Shown here: positions 12,501-21,286 of the stretch, piece after piece
Numbering within the stretch: position 1 is the stretch's first letter
Layout of the letters: each line of letters starts with the position of its first letter
Notes under the pieces: model-generated
The model's input: the letters and a program-made list of their open reading frames with translations, nothing else
Told to the model about the DNA's origin: nothing
The model's database searches: none
DNA from: Glandiceps talaboti
Lineage: Eukaryota > Hemichordata > Enteropneusta > Spengelidae
NCBI RefSeq assembly: GCF_964340395.1
Contig: NC_135563.1
Location: 9,614,075-9,676,074 of the forward strand
Reading direction: 5' to 3'
DNA: 62,000 bases
Translations under genes and position numbers: made by a program

Positions 12501-14799
12501 TGATCTTTGGTGGTTGCTTTTTTCTTTAAAAGGACACAGTCTGTAACTTTATGGTCTTTGGTGGTTGCTTTAGTTTAAAGGGACACAGTCTGTAACTTTA
12601 TGGTCATAGACAAAGTATAGTGCATGACAAAATCACTCTGGTATTTGCATATAACCTCACGTAAGTTCACGTAAACATTTGATCTCAATGAGCAACGTGA
12701 ATGATTTCAGAGCTACGATTTACTCAGACGCTTAATTCTTGCGGAGGAATCATTTCCGCATCGAAACAATGCATAAATCATTAAATATCTTCTCCTGTAT
12801 TATGATATTATTTTAAAAATCGAGTTTCTCATCAAGTCGTTAAAAAGTTAAGTGATAGTCGAAACAAGGCGTTAGATTACTGTTTCACAATATTATGAAA
12901 GCGATCTAGATTTGTATGAATATGATAACGAATCCTACCACTATGTGTCAAGTACGTATCACTGACTGCAGATCAGTTTTCTAAAGTAAGGCTTTTATAG
13001 TACTCTTATTCCGGTTGCAAACATTCTGGGTGTTTGTAAGTTCGAAATGGGCAGACTTTTAGGATTTTAGAAACATTGCAAGGGTAGCAGTAAAGATTTC
13101 TATAAAGTCGAAAATGTATCATTTTTTATAAAGACTTCCAGACACATGAAAATAAGTTGTTAAATACAAACCATGGCCTATTCATTCTTCGCAGAAACCT
13201 AAGTTTGTTTTCGCAAAACGCTGTGTCCTTCAGTTAAAGATAAAGACATCCAACCCTAAGCTTAGCCTTATTCGCGTTCCAATTCAAAATTTATATATTC
13301 TGTTAACCTTTTTGTTATATATCCCATGATTGTTTGCGCTTATGTAGTATTTAAAACTTTGGAAGACAAGTACTATTCATCTACGTTAAACCCTTATAGT
13401 GGTAGTATGGTCTTTTATACTGTACATCCAAGGCCATCGGCCCAAAATACAATTGTAGTTGCTTGATCTTTGAAGAGAGTATTAGCTACGAAAAAATTTA
13501 GTGGAAATGTTACAAATGAAATTATGATAAATTTACATAAATCTCTCTACTTAATTTCATAGCATGAAATGTAAATACAGCAAGGAGTTGAAGAATATGT
13601 ACATTATCTGATGAAAGTAAATTGATGAATTTATCAGTAGTTGGAGGTTCAAAGTAAAAACTTGGCAAATACTTAGTTCTCACAACACAAACTAACAGAA
13701 AATGATATTCATCCTCTACCTCATTTGAATCACATAGCTGGCATAACCTCATATATCTTTCAATACCATGTTTTCTATCTGTTTCTACTCGCAAATAGTG
13801 CGAAGAGCAACGAAGTCTTGCAAGCATTTGCATATGAAGGGTGGTTGTAACTGAAAATACATATCTTGCAGGATCCAGAGTAAACTTAAATCTGCGATAC
13901 CAATTTAACTTTTCAAAAGTACAAACATCACTATACCATTCAGAAAACAAAAATCTCTTGAATCTTTCGGTAAAGGTATCAACAAAATCATTTACATTGT
14001 TTACTGCTTGGTAATTCCAAATATCCTGTAAATTACACACAAATAAAAGATTGTTTACATCACGAACCCATGTTTTCCTAGATCTAACTCCAGATTCTTC
14101 TATTTTATATAACATATTATAACATTTCCTGGGGTATCTATATGTTGACATATTAATAATTTTTGCCCAGTACTTTACACACCGTTTTGCAGTATAAAGA
14201 AATATTGGGTAGCGGCCACACTCTCCAAGAACTGACACGTTTGGTGCGTTTTCGGAGACGCCTAAAAATGATCTACATGCCAAGACTTTTATACGTTTCA
14301 AACCCCAAAGTACCCAAAAACCCATAAGTAAGTATAGGTAAAATCATAGCATCGAAGATTTTAAAAAATGCTTCAAACGATAGCCCAACGAATACACAAT
14401 AGAATTTTCCACGCTTCCTAGAAATGTATTTTTTACGTTAAACCCTCTTAGGTTTATAAGAATGCTGTATTAAAACTTGTTAGTGTTTATGTGACCTTAA
14501 GTATGCAAAAATTTCCAAAACTTACCGAATTCGCACATACGGCCATATCGGTTCGGAGGACACGCTGCGCACGGCTGATGTTCGTTGTTGGTACATGTTA
14601 AACAGTCGTCGAACAGCGAACAGCCATACTGCCGTACCTTGTTACTACTATCCAAGGTACGGACAGTTCGATCTGCACAAAGACAAGTTATAGGTCCATA
14701 GGCTGAACCATATCCGGCATTTACAATTTTAAAGTTCTGCAGCTGGACAAGAACGCAAAAGCCGCAGATGAGTAGCGTCCAACCTCCGAGGGTCTCCAT
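241..14799 (-). CDS. Exon-shuffled extracellular mosaic protein (EGF, FN3 x2, kringle, PAN-like, C-type lectin), incomplete at left edge
   Basis: Gene model joined by eye from splice consensus and phase. Placed exons, 5' to 3' on the minus strand: 14799-14526 (signal peptide plus Cys-rich), 10981-10874 (EGF), 10253-9921 (FN3), 9033-8698 (FN3), 8323-8054 (kringle), 7673-7632 (doubtful), 3891-3623 (PAN-like), 3542-3447, 2754-2531, 2310 to about 2082 (frame ambiguous), 1465-1166 (acidic spacer), 526-241 (C-type lectin). Phase is 1 at nearly every border, the symmetric class typical of exon shuffling. A signal peptide and no transmembrane segment in the visible part suggest a secreted protein or the ectodomain of a receptor. 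Kringle and PAN modules occur together in proteases and matrix proteins, but no protease domain is seen. The last exon ends at a donor, so the gene continues left of the window. Introns contain LINEs. The exon chain from 8054 to 2082 is the least certain part. Confidence 0.6.
527..1079. other. Intron with TCTG/TC microsatellite
   Basis: Intron of the mosaic gene. A (TCTG)n tract at about 601-656 runs into (TC)n at about 662-684. The rest is AT-rich with nothing recognised. Confidence 0.6.
1080..1083 (-). promoter_or_regulatory. Stop codon overlapping an AATAAA polyadenylation signal
   Basis: If the donor at 1165 is not used, the spacer exon reads through to ...[10 protein letters not shown] and a TAA. 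That TAA lies inside CAATAAATG on the minus strand, a canonical polyadenylation hexamer. This could end a short isoform lacking the lectin module, or be chance. Confidence 0.3.
1166..1465 (-). CDS. Acidic spacer exon of mosaic gene with dibasic site
   Basis: 100 codons, phase 1 to 1. It opens with [11 protein letters not shown], has two cysteines in the first third, then an acidic Ser/Glu/Asp block ([17 protein letters not shown]), a hydrophobic stretch ([17 protein letters not shown]) and a dibasic [10 protein letters not shown] end. The donor AACG|GTATGT joins in phase to the C-type lectin exon at 526. Without splicing the frame runs on to a stop at 1080. Confidence 0.5.
1466..2081. other. 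AT-rich intron with a diverged minisatellite unit
   Basis: No exon seen. At about 1950-2003 a sequence resembles one and a fraction units of the 43-bp minisatellite found at 52.1-52.9 kb (agtaagatttgtgttgaacc ... gataaaat). Confidence 0.45.
2082..2310 (-). CDS. Exon with two competing reading frames
   Basis: Read in phase 0 from a good acceptor at 2311 (tttccgaag), the frame gives [11 protein letters not shown] ... [15 protein letters not shown] and stops at 2095-2097. Read one base later from 2276, the frame gives [10 protein letters not shown] ... [20 protein letters not shown] and reaches a strong GAAC|GTGAGT donor at 2082 in phase 1, which fits the next exon at 1465. Only one can be right: either the chain ends here, or a different acceptor is used, or there is a sequence frameshift. 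Confidence 0.35.
2531..2754 (-). CDS. Beta-rich exon of mosaic gene, weakly PLAT-like
   Basis: 74 codons between a pyrimidine-rich ttttttag acceptor (phase 1) and an ACACAG|GTAATA donor (phase 0). It reads [20 protein letters not shown] then [14 protein letters not shown]. The order of strands (Y-x-I-x-L-x-V-x-D-x-x-G-A, then Y-I-x-L) resembles the first half of PLAT/LH2 beta-sandwich modules. The similarity is by eye and weak; another beta-sandwich is possible. Confidence 0.4.
2755..3446. other. Intron, nothing firm
   Basis: Both strands have open stretches around 3005-3250, but base composition is AT-rich and no domain or splice pattern convinces. The plus strand from 3006 reads [18 protein letters not shown], possibly mobile-element debris. 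Confidence 0.4.
3447..3542 (-). CDS. Short unrecognised exon of mosaic gene
   Basis: 96 bp, phase 1 to 1, bounded by a ttttagag acceptor and a GTATGT donor. It reads [18 protein letters not shown] then [13 protein letters not shown]. Alternating hydrophobics and two tryptophans look structural, but I recognise no family. Inclusion rests on matched phase and splice sites only. Confidence 0.4.
3623..3891 (-). CDS. PAN/apple-like exon of mosaic gene
   Basis: The translation contains [15 protein letters not shown], then [12 protein letters not shown] and WTKYL, matching the middle of PAN/apple modules (C-x-A-F-x-Y ... C-x-L-F). The N-terminal cysteine pair expected in a full PAN domain is not in this exon, so either an upstream exon was missed or the module is partial. 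A tail with [18 protein letters not shown] follows. The strong ttgcag acceptor at 3892 gives phase 2; an alternative AG 4 bp further gives phase 1, as its neighbours need. Donor is CAA|GTAAAG, phase 1. Confidence 0.55.
4130..4403. repeat. TAGTG pentanucleotide satellite, left flank of LINE
   Basis: Diverged then near-perfect (AGTGT)n, best at 4323-4383. The same motif resumes at 6536, right after the LINE. Open frames here are repeat translations. Confidence 0.9.
4404..6535 (+). mobile_element. 5'-truncated, inactivated CR1/L2-like non-LTR retrotransposon
   Basis: The element starts inside the linker between endonuclease and reverse transcriptase ([20 protein letters not shown]) and lacks the endonuclease. 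The reverse transcriptase covers 4558-6400: [52 protein letters not shown] and [10 protein letters not shown] are plain. A TAG interrupts the frame at 5377-5379, a frameshift falls at the catalytic F/Y-A-D-D site near 5558, and another at about 5785. The remaining C-terminal part ([35 protein letters not shown]) is typical of CR1-group elements. The end has the ATTATTATT-type 3' tail. It sits antisense in an intron of the mosaic gene. Confidence 0.9.
4558..6400 (+). pseudogene. Broken reverse transcriptase of the CR1/L2-like LINE
   Basis: Three reading-frame segments belong to one ancestral ORF: 4558-5379, its in-frame continuation to about 5558 beyond the stop, and 5828-6400. The first polymerase aspartate is intact in [10 protein letters not shown]; the second catalytic motif reads FCFDD or is out of frame. 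The copy cannot code for a working enzyme. Confidence 0.9.
6536..6620. repeat. TAGTG/TAGTC satellite, right flank of LINE
   Basis: (TAGTG)n and (TAGTC)n follow the LINE tail directly, continuing the satellite seen before it. Either the element inserted into the array or its tail has expanded. Confidence 0.85.
6621..7390. other. Intron, no gene seen
   Basis: Mixed-composition intron sequence with CACGTGAC-type sites around 7266-7330. I see no exon with matching splice borders. Confidence 0.4.
7391..7605. repeat. TGTCAC-based irregular minisatellite, about 15-bp period
   Basis: TTTGTCACACTAT-like units recur a dozen or more times with spacing near 15 bp, some degenerate. Open frames rich in Val/Thr/Asn here are translations of the repeat. 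Confidence 0.7.
7632..7673 (-). CDS. Possible 14-codon micro-exon of mosaic gene
   Basis: A 42-bp open stretch lies between a good acceptor (ctaacag) and a GTATGT donor, phase 1 to 1, reading [13 protein letters not shown]. It matches the phase of the kringle exon before it, and a second acceptor 4 bp into the PAN-like exon (after ctcag) would accept phase 1. It may be the N-terminal strand of the PAN module or chance; no domain can be assigned from 14 codons. Confidence 0.3.
8054..8323 (-). CDS. Kringle exon of mosaic gene
   Basis: 90 codons, phase 1 to 1. Kringle signature is complete: [50 protein letters not shown]. All six kringle cysteines are present, with the NFCRNP and WCYTTDP blocks that define the fold. 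A seventh cysteine (DSCHR) follows. The usual acidic lysine-binding DxD just before WCYTTDP is not seen; instead DPDVPWDEC follows it, so lysine binding cannot be assumed. The start exon junction creates an Ile codon across the splice. Confidence 0.88.
8324..8697. other. Intron between kringle and second FN3 exon
   Basis: Nothing beyond splice borders recognised. Confidence 0.5.
8698..9033 (-). CDS. Fibronectin type III exon 2 of mosaic gene
   Basis: 112 codons, phase 1 to 1. It shows the FN3 pattern strongly: [19 protein letters not shown], then [14 protein letters not shown], and [18 protein letters not shown], where the YRFRI-A-N-x-x-G strand F/G signature is nearly canonical. A long acidic loop ([11 protein letters not shown]) sits between strands B and C. 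A partial copy of its end lies in the upstream intron at 9199-9240. Confidence 0.8.
9199..9240 (-). pseudogene. Relic of FN3 exon sequence in intron
   Basis: About 42 bp (tttcttgctgcgattctaaa ... gatagagg-gggccatttg) is almost identical to 8758-8797 inside the FN3 exon at 8698-9033. It lies in the intron just upstream on the minus strand, so a piece of the exon was duplicated and lost. Confidence 0.7.
9610..9790. repeat. Diverged copy of foldback family seen at 20.15 kb
   Basis: The stretch 'aagtgggcatatggacgaga' ... 'aacatatactcggtcc...gtaactcatta' parallels one arm of the 20154-20517 foldback in order and spacing, with many substitutions. Confidence 0.45.
9921..10253 (-). CDS. Fibronectin type III exon 1 of mosaic gene
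   Basis: 111 codons, phase 1 to 1, with clear ctacag acceptor and GGTAAG donor. Hallmarks of FN3: proline-rich entry ([11 protein letters not shown]), LLSWKHL with the strand-B tryptophan, GYQIEYK, and [12 protein letters not shown] with the strand-F tyrosine and the loop asparagine. One disulfide may link the single Cys after YDYP to another module. FN3 modules act as extracellular spacers or ligand-binding units. Confidence 0.75.
10343..10462. mobile_element. Small hairpin element (MITE-like) with 8-bp direct repeats
   Basis: Inverted ends TAGTCTCGGTTACCCAG (10353-10369) and its complement (10439-10455) enclose a GC-richer core, itself with GAGACC/GGTCTC and GGGGGGCT/AGCCCCCT inversions. 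AATATTAC is directly repeated at 10343-10350 and 10455-10462, a likely target-site duplication of hAT length. Non-coding. Confidence 0.75.
10464..10732. mobile_element. Foldback element, copy 1 of a family (arms TTTCRCCTAACCTCGCC)
   Basis: Left end tttcgcctaacctagccgaaa and right end tttcggcgaggttaggtgaaa are inverted repeats. Inner inverted pairs also match (ctTggttcgtg / tgAaccaaga). A second copy lies at 43564-43906. No coding capacity, so it would depend on a transposase elsewhere. Confidence 0.7.
10874..10981 (-). CDS. EGF-like exon of mosaic gene
   Basis: 36 codons, phase 1 to phase 1, between a tttag acceptor and a GGTGAG donor. The translation has six cysteines: [21 protein letters not shown] and GGRC. 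Spacing is EGF-like, and aspartates near the front would suit a calcium-binding variant. The exon is too short for the usual ORF listing and was found by reading the minus strand around a donor. The next exon joins in frame. Confidence 0.7.
11000..12089. other. Intron, no exon seen
   Basis: Contains a C-run at about 11407-11420 and AT-rich sequence. Apart from this I see nothing. Confidence 0.5.
12090..12605. repeat. Minisatellite, about 50-bp unit in 100-bp dimers
   Basis: Units built on TTTAAAGGGACACAGTCTGT and CTTTGGTGGTTGCTTT repeat about ten times. Successive units alternate TTTAGTTTAAAG and TTTTTTCTTTAAA versions (49 and 51 bp), so the array is a higher-order dimer. The first units are decayed and include a G12 run. 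Confidence 0.9.
12606..13521. other. Intron, AT-rich, nothing recognised
   Basis: No open exon with splice borders and no repeat noticed. Confidence 0.45.
13522..14390 (-). mobile_element. C-terminal fragment of a second LINE (zinc-knuckle end of reverse transcriptase ORF)
   Basis: A 267-residue frame keeps the C-terminal domain found after the polymerase in many LINEs: [40 protein letters not shown] and FLLVC, i.e. a CxxC...HxxxxC knuckle. Upstream, in the next frame, [13 protein letters not shown] matches the region just before; a one-base slip in a T-run near 14318 separates them. The element is 5'-truncated near 14390 and lies in the first intron of the mosaic gene, same strand. It shares no obvious identity with the LINE at 4.4 kb. 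Confidence 0.8.
14526..14799 (-). CDS. First exon of mosaic gene: signal peptide and Cys-rich N-terminus
   Basis: It opens [20 protein letters not shown], a hydrophobic signal peptide of about 27 residues ending near VNAG. Then comes a cysteine-rich stretch ([27 protein letters not shown]) that looks like the front of an EGF/laminin-EGF run. The donor reads GAATTCG|GTAAGT, phase 1. Joining to the exon at 10981 gives an unbroken EGF pattern (RMCEF-ECNCG), which supports the splice. The first ATG of the frame is used because the signal peptide follows it directly. Confidence 0.75.
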
Positions 14800-17380
14800 C
14801 TTCTCCCGTTCACGTTCTCAATCTGAGGCAAAACTGCGACAACTTGACTCAACCTGCATGAAACAACTTCTCTCATCAAGGCGGGACTATATGTGTACTG
14901 TACAAACTTTAAAAAAGAGAAGTGACCACAAAGTCGGTCAACCGATCTCAATGATGGAAGGCAAGTTTCGACTCGGCGATGATTTACGAGTTGGTTTATG
15001 GAAGTATGTATAAAAAAAACGATTAAAAACGAGATCCATTTCAACAGACAAGTTAATATCATATCATTGAAAAAATCAACAGCCCTAAACGTTCTATACA
15101 GAATTCAAGTTCGTGACCTCTAAACTTAGAGTTGATGACAAATGGCGAAGATGAAATTATAGATATGCAATATAGACGTGTGGAAGATTAGACAAATAAT
15201 CAGACAGATTTTTAATTCGAGGGTATACAAATAATTAAGGGTTGTTATGTGATGACAAAATAAAGTAAAGCAAATCTAAATAAAAGTTATACTTTTTTCA
15301 ACAAACTATCACAAGTGAAGGTAACATCTATATTGTTGTTGAGGACGAGTGTCATTTTATATTGTTTTGCCCCTTTTAATTTAACGACCATAGACTAGAT
15401 TTCATTCCTCAAAGATTTAGAAATAACCTCACGAAAGAAAAATATTTTTAACACTTTATTGAGTTACAAGACTTCTTTGTTGTTCAACTTCTGACTGCAA
15501 TAAAAATTTTGTTAAATGCAAAAAAAACCACAGGCTTGGTCTATGTTCTTTCACCTTAACTTTTCACGTTGATTTTTCTAGTAAGACGCCAAATTCGATA
15601 AAATGGTTTTATAAATTCAAACAAAGCACCTAATCCTCATCCGATTTGTAGAAGTTATCTATACCCATCAATTAAATGTCAAGTACATTTCGTGGGTTAT
15701 ATTTAAAATATGTTCAGTTTGAGTAAAAAAAATGTCTTTACACCAGTTGGGATACATTTTCGTACGCCAGAGCGTACTTTGGTTCCGCTGACTCAACGCG
15801 GTGCCACGGTGTTTTCTAGCTGCGACGTAAAAGGGGCTTATGCTTTCATGTTGAGATATTGTCATCACCTATATACAGTAGACGCCAGCTCGAAGTTTAT
15901 ATACGAACTAGTATCACTAACCAATATTCAATATTCAGTCTTTCGACAGTTTCATCCCCTTGCCTAAGAAAAATATTAAACTCACTTCTAAAATTGAGCT
16001 ACTTAACAAATAGTTTTAATCGTGGTTCTAATAGGTTGACTGACGAGAAAACTAGGCGTTGGCATAGTGTGGTCAGTTGAGTGTAAAAATAATCTTGTCA
16101 CCAAATATATTAATGAACGCATATGGCCTCAGCGTTTACGATTTCTCATGACTATTTTAAAGTGGGTTAGAATTCTGTTGACGATCTTGTTTTAAGTTAA
16201 TTATGATTATAACTGGCCCGATGACGTCATCTTTTACTTGACTTATACAATCACTATGACTTCATTGACTATTAAAGAGTTCATACACAAGTTCTCTTCT
16301 TTCACTTTTGATTGAGAAAAGACATGTTTCAAACAAATCACTTGTCCTTCCTCAGTGTCTAACTGGATCTGATAGAATGCGAATGATCCAAATTCTGCTG
16401 GAGGTGTTAAGTAACCAGAGGTTTGAAAAGGTTAGCTTCAATATATGTAAATTCAGGTGTGAAAGTACTTTTTCGTTTTGTACATCTAACTGTCCACCTT
16501 CTGTGATTTCTGTAAAGTAATAGTCGTTAAAATAAAGGCCAGAATGAACTGGGTTGGTTGATATAAGGTAACATCTGAATCTGGGAAGTAAACTGGCCTA
16601 CCATACTTTTTCGGTCAGTTAAGCTATTCCAGGGTGATTGTGTGTTCTCTTGATACGAGACTGACTTTGGTGTCTTTGAGTGTACTCTGTACATGCAGTT
16701 GTGTGGACGTTCTTTACGTCGCTTGAACTTTGTTATACAAAGAACGACTTACGACTCAGTACTTCGTCATAACGAACACTTCCCGCCAGAGGGCGTTCGT
16801 TTGAAGAGAAAAATAATGAAGAATTTCAAATCAACTCTTTTATGGGTGTCAACTTAAGGACACGCTCTATAAATACACAGATCGTAAATACGGTATTACA
16901 TTCAACAGCCAAATTTGATTGCATAGCTTCCTACTATACGAGACTTGATTTACTCGTAACTGTTGTCTTGGTTCCGTTTAATTTTCAATAGCCCTGCCTA
17001 TAAACCTCGTATTTCTTTAGTTAGAGAAACTACATAACCGACACTTTGGGGTAAGAGTATCACTTGCGAATTTACTATAAATCAAAATGAAAGTATATCA
17101 CATCCTGATAAAATACCAATAACTTATATCTTGGGCAAGTCTCTTGATTCCATGTCCAATATTACGAATGCTAACGTCAAAAATCTTCTCCTAATGTCCG
17201 AGTAATATATGTAAAGATCCAGTATCAAGTACACCAAAGTACGGATAAAACTTTGGCCTTTAAAATTTGCTAGAAGTAGTCTTAAGTACACTTATGTAAG
17301 CATGGAGCCAGTTTTTTGAAGTTGCTACGAAACTCTTTCGAAATACGTAAACGAGAAATAAAGATTTACCAACAATAACA
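14800..17380. other. Upstream region of mosaic gene, no confident gene
   Basis: AT-rich with scattered short open frames. 15525-15655 resembles the right arm of the 20154-20517 foldback (cttggtctatgtt ... agacgcca ... ttttataaatt). No transcription signal can be assigned with confidence. Confidence 0.4.
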
Positions 17381-17521
17381 ATGTTTAATTTAGGCCTCGG
17401 AGGATTGTTTGGAAGAGTCAATCACTCATGGAATGAGATAATCGAAAACAAACGACAGCATACGAAGGAAATAGAGGACATAAATAAAAGGATCGTGTCG
17501 TGTTCCTACGTCAGATTTTAA
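17381..17521 (+). CDS. Possible small ORF, 46 codons
   Basis: ATG then NLGLGGLFGRVNHSWNEIIE followed by a charged helix-like NKRQHTKEIEDINKR and a stop. Composition looks protein-like, with an amphipathic C-terminal half, and the preceding ACAATA context is acceptable. It may instead be an unspliced first exon or chance. No family recognised. Confidence 0.2.
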   Translation: MFNLGLGGLFGRVNHSWNEIIENKRQHTKEIEDINKRIVSCSYVRF

Positions 17522-17792
17522 TCGGAGTGGTACCAGTTCAAGAGTTTGGGTTGTCACTCTACTGTGTTTTTAGTTAACATATAGAAAGTAATTCCATTTT
17601 ATGTCACGAAGTTTTACGAATCGAACATAATGGTTTCCTGCCCTTAGAGCAGAGGGTGTCATTCCAATATTGTATCATGGTATATATGGTGTCGTTCATT
17701 TTATTTAAGAGAATCTCATGACGATGTTATTTGACTTTATTTTGATAGTATAGGATGTCATTCCATTTATTTCAGAGCGTGTAGGATGATGG

Positions 17793-17884
17793 CAACACCA
17801 CCACCACCACCACAACCATCACCACAACCACAATCACCATAACATCATCCCTAATTCTTTGGCAGAGAGGGGATATTTGCAACC

Positions 17885-17938
<54 letters not shown>

Positions 17939-18027
17939 GCAGACACACAAACGCACGTACGTACGTACGTACGCACGCACATACACACACCGCCGCCACC
18001 ACCATCACCATCACCAGCAGCAGCAGC

Positions 18028-18080
<53 letters not shown>

Positions 18081-18150
18081 CACCACTACCACCACCACCA
18101 CCAGCAACAGCACCACCACCACCGACAACCATCTCCTCCTCCTCCTAATT
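17793..18150. repeat. Compound microsatellite: CAC, AC, ACGT, AGT and CCA arrays
   Basis: In order: (CAC)n about 17800, (AC)n 17888-17935, (ACGT)n about 17955-17975, (CAC/ATC)n, (AGC) then (AGT)n 18017-18079, then (CCA)n to 18130. Open frames of poly-Thr, poly-Val or poly-Leu here are artefacts. Confidence 0.95.
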
Positions 18151-19078
<928 letters not shown>

Positions 19079-19558
19079 CCAAGGTTTGAAGATACCCATC
19101 TTTATATGTATCATATATAAGTATCCATTTTGTGAAATCGGATCGCTTAGAATGAAAGTTATGACAACATCATTGCCGCAAGGGGCATATCAACGTCATA
19201 ATTTACTCCAAGTCGTGAAAATGCAATTACCTTGGGCGTTTAGTCGTTTCCGTTTTTAACAAAGTGATGTTTGGAAATGTGACACTTTGACGTCGAAAAC
19301 GCTACATGCTATTTTCATTCTCGTTTGCCATTAGGATATGACAAGTTCATCACATTAATGGATGAAGAATACACGAACGTCAGGAGATTGATTTCTTTGT
19401 ATCGATAATAATGAACGTGAATGTACATGATTCCCGATGGATGTAAAATTGACGTTTATGAAACATGTAGCTTATAACTCTTTAATAGAAGAAGCATAAT
19501 GGGCATAGAGATATGTTACGTTGATTGGTATTTGATATATCCTGGTAATACTTAGAAC

Positions 19559-19878
19559 GTGTGTATGTATGTATGTATGTATGTTTGTATGTATGTATGT
19601 ATGTATGTATGTATGTATGTATGTATGTGTGTGTGTGTGTACGTACGTATGTATGTATGTGTGTGTATGTATGTATGTATGTATGTATGTATGTATGTAT
19701 GTGTGTGTATGCATGTATGTATGTATGTATGTATGTATGTATGTATGTATGTATGTATGTATGTGTATGCATGTATGTATGTATGTATGTATGTATGTAT
19801 GTATGTTTGTATGTATGTATGTATGTATGTATGTATGCATGTATGTATGTATGTATGTATGTATGTATGCATGCATGT
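19559..19878. repeat. (ATGT)n tetranucleotide satellite
   Basis: About 320 bp of TATG repeats with GTGT, GCAT and ACGT interruptions. Met-Tyr-Val-Cys frames on plus and His-Thr-Tyr-Ile frames on minus are translations of the repeat. Confidence 0.97.
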
Positions 19879-20153
19879 TTTTTTATAACAAGAAACTACA
19901 CGTCACAGTACATGCGCGTTAAAACACGTGTTTTAATAATCACAAAACATATTTTTATACGAACCAGCAAGAACAAAGTTTTTCATATTTATACCTATGA
20001 TTACATACATGTATAATGTAAATAAATAATAAAAAATATCAAATTGAAAAAAAAAGTTTGTTCCACCTCGATAGATGCAGCTGATAGTGAAGTTACAAAT
20101 ATACCAATTTAACTGCTGTAGAAGAAGAAGGTACATTCAGCCTTGATTTTTTG

Positions 20154-20517
20154 TTAAAGTGGCCATATGGATGAGGATTAGGGATTTATTTTGGATTTTT
20201 AATTTATAAGACAATTTTATCATGGCTTCCTACTTGAAAAATCAATGTGAAAACAACATATACCAAGTCCTTGATTGTAACTCAGTAAATGGCAAAAGAT
20301 TGATAAATGTGTTAAATGTTTTGTTATTGTACGTACAATAACAAACTTATTACACATTTCTGAGCTTTTTGCAATGTATAGTAATGAATTACAAAGACAG
20401 ACTTGGTCGATGTTGTTTCACATTGATTTTTTCAAATAGGACGCCATGATAAAATTGTTTTATAAATTAATAATTAAAAAAAAAATATCCATTCTTCATC
20501 CATATGACCACTTTAAA
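20154..20517. mobile_element. Foldback element with about 120-bp arms
   Basis: Left arm begins ttaaagtggccatatggatg (20154) and right arm ends catatgaccactttaa (20516). The arms remain inverted through ataaaattgttttataaatt / aatttataagacaattttat and agtcctt/aagactt blocks, then a short centre. No coding capacity. Similar single arms occur near 9.6 and 15.5 kb. Confidence 0.7.
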
Positions 20518-21286
20518 TCGGGATTTAAAAAAAATGTACTCAAAGTACAATGACATATACGACGTGAACACTGAACCCAAATGTCTGTTATTATGTATGT
20601 TTTTTTCTGCTGGTATCGTGCGGTCCAATTATATGGTATAATATAGTCAGAAAGGCCAATTTGTGTACATATAATGTTTATAGCTTCTAAATATGAAGGC
20701 CTCACTTTTGTTTGCAGTTGTGAATAGTTGTGTACATTTTACAAAGAGTATTCCATGGTTTTGATATGGAACATACAATGAAAATAATATGATTATACCC
20801 AAATATTATTCATAAAAAAATCCATATTTTGTAAGATAACGTAGAACTACGTATACGTTGTGTATATTACAGGTATCTCAATGAAATTGTCTACACATGT
20901 AAATTATCAAAGATTATCATTCTGGTAGTATTATTTGATTTCAACTTTTACCTTGACCTCTAGGATAAATGCTAAAATTACGTCATTTCAAAGGTTATAC
21001 CGTACACGGCGTACCGTCTAATTGAGAGCAGGACTGTACAATACCTCTTCGTCGTTTCAATATTCATGTTCTATAAGCAAAAAGTTTATAATTAAAAGTC
21101 TGATTTAAGGTTAATTTTGAATCTGAAATAACTCAGCAAATCATCATATCTACTTATAGTTCTGGAATTGTATCTTCCACACAGACTTGTTAGTCTTGGA
21201 TTTGAGTCTTGACGTCTGTGAGATGCATGGCAAGTCCTCTTCTTTTCTTTCTGTTTTTGGCAGATACCCGGATTTACTGTAGGTGT
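20518..21286. other. 3' flank of GPCR gene
   Basis: AT-rich; no second exon or polyadenylation hexamer chosen with confidence. Confidence 0.4.

Noticed and set aside
19472-20016. Met-Tyr-Val-Cys and His-Thr-Tyr-Ile proteins
   Set aside because: Translation of (ATGT)n. The same holds for 41565-42830 and 60502-61068.
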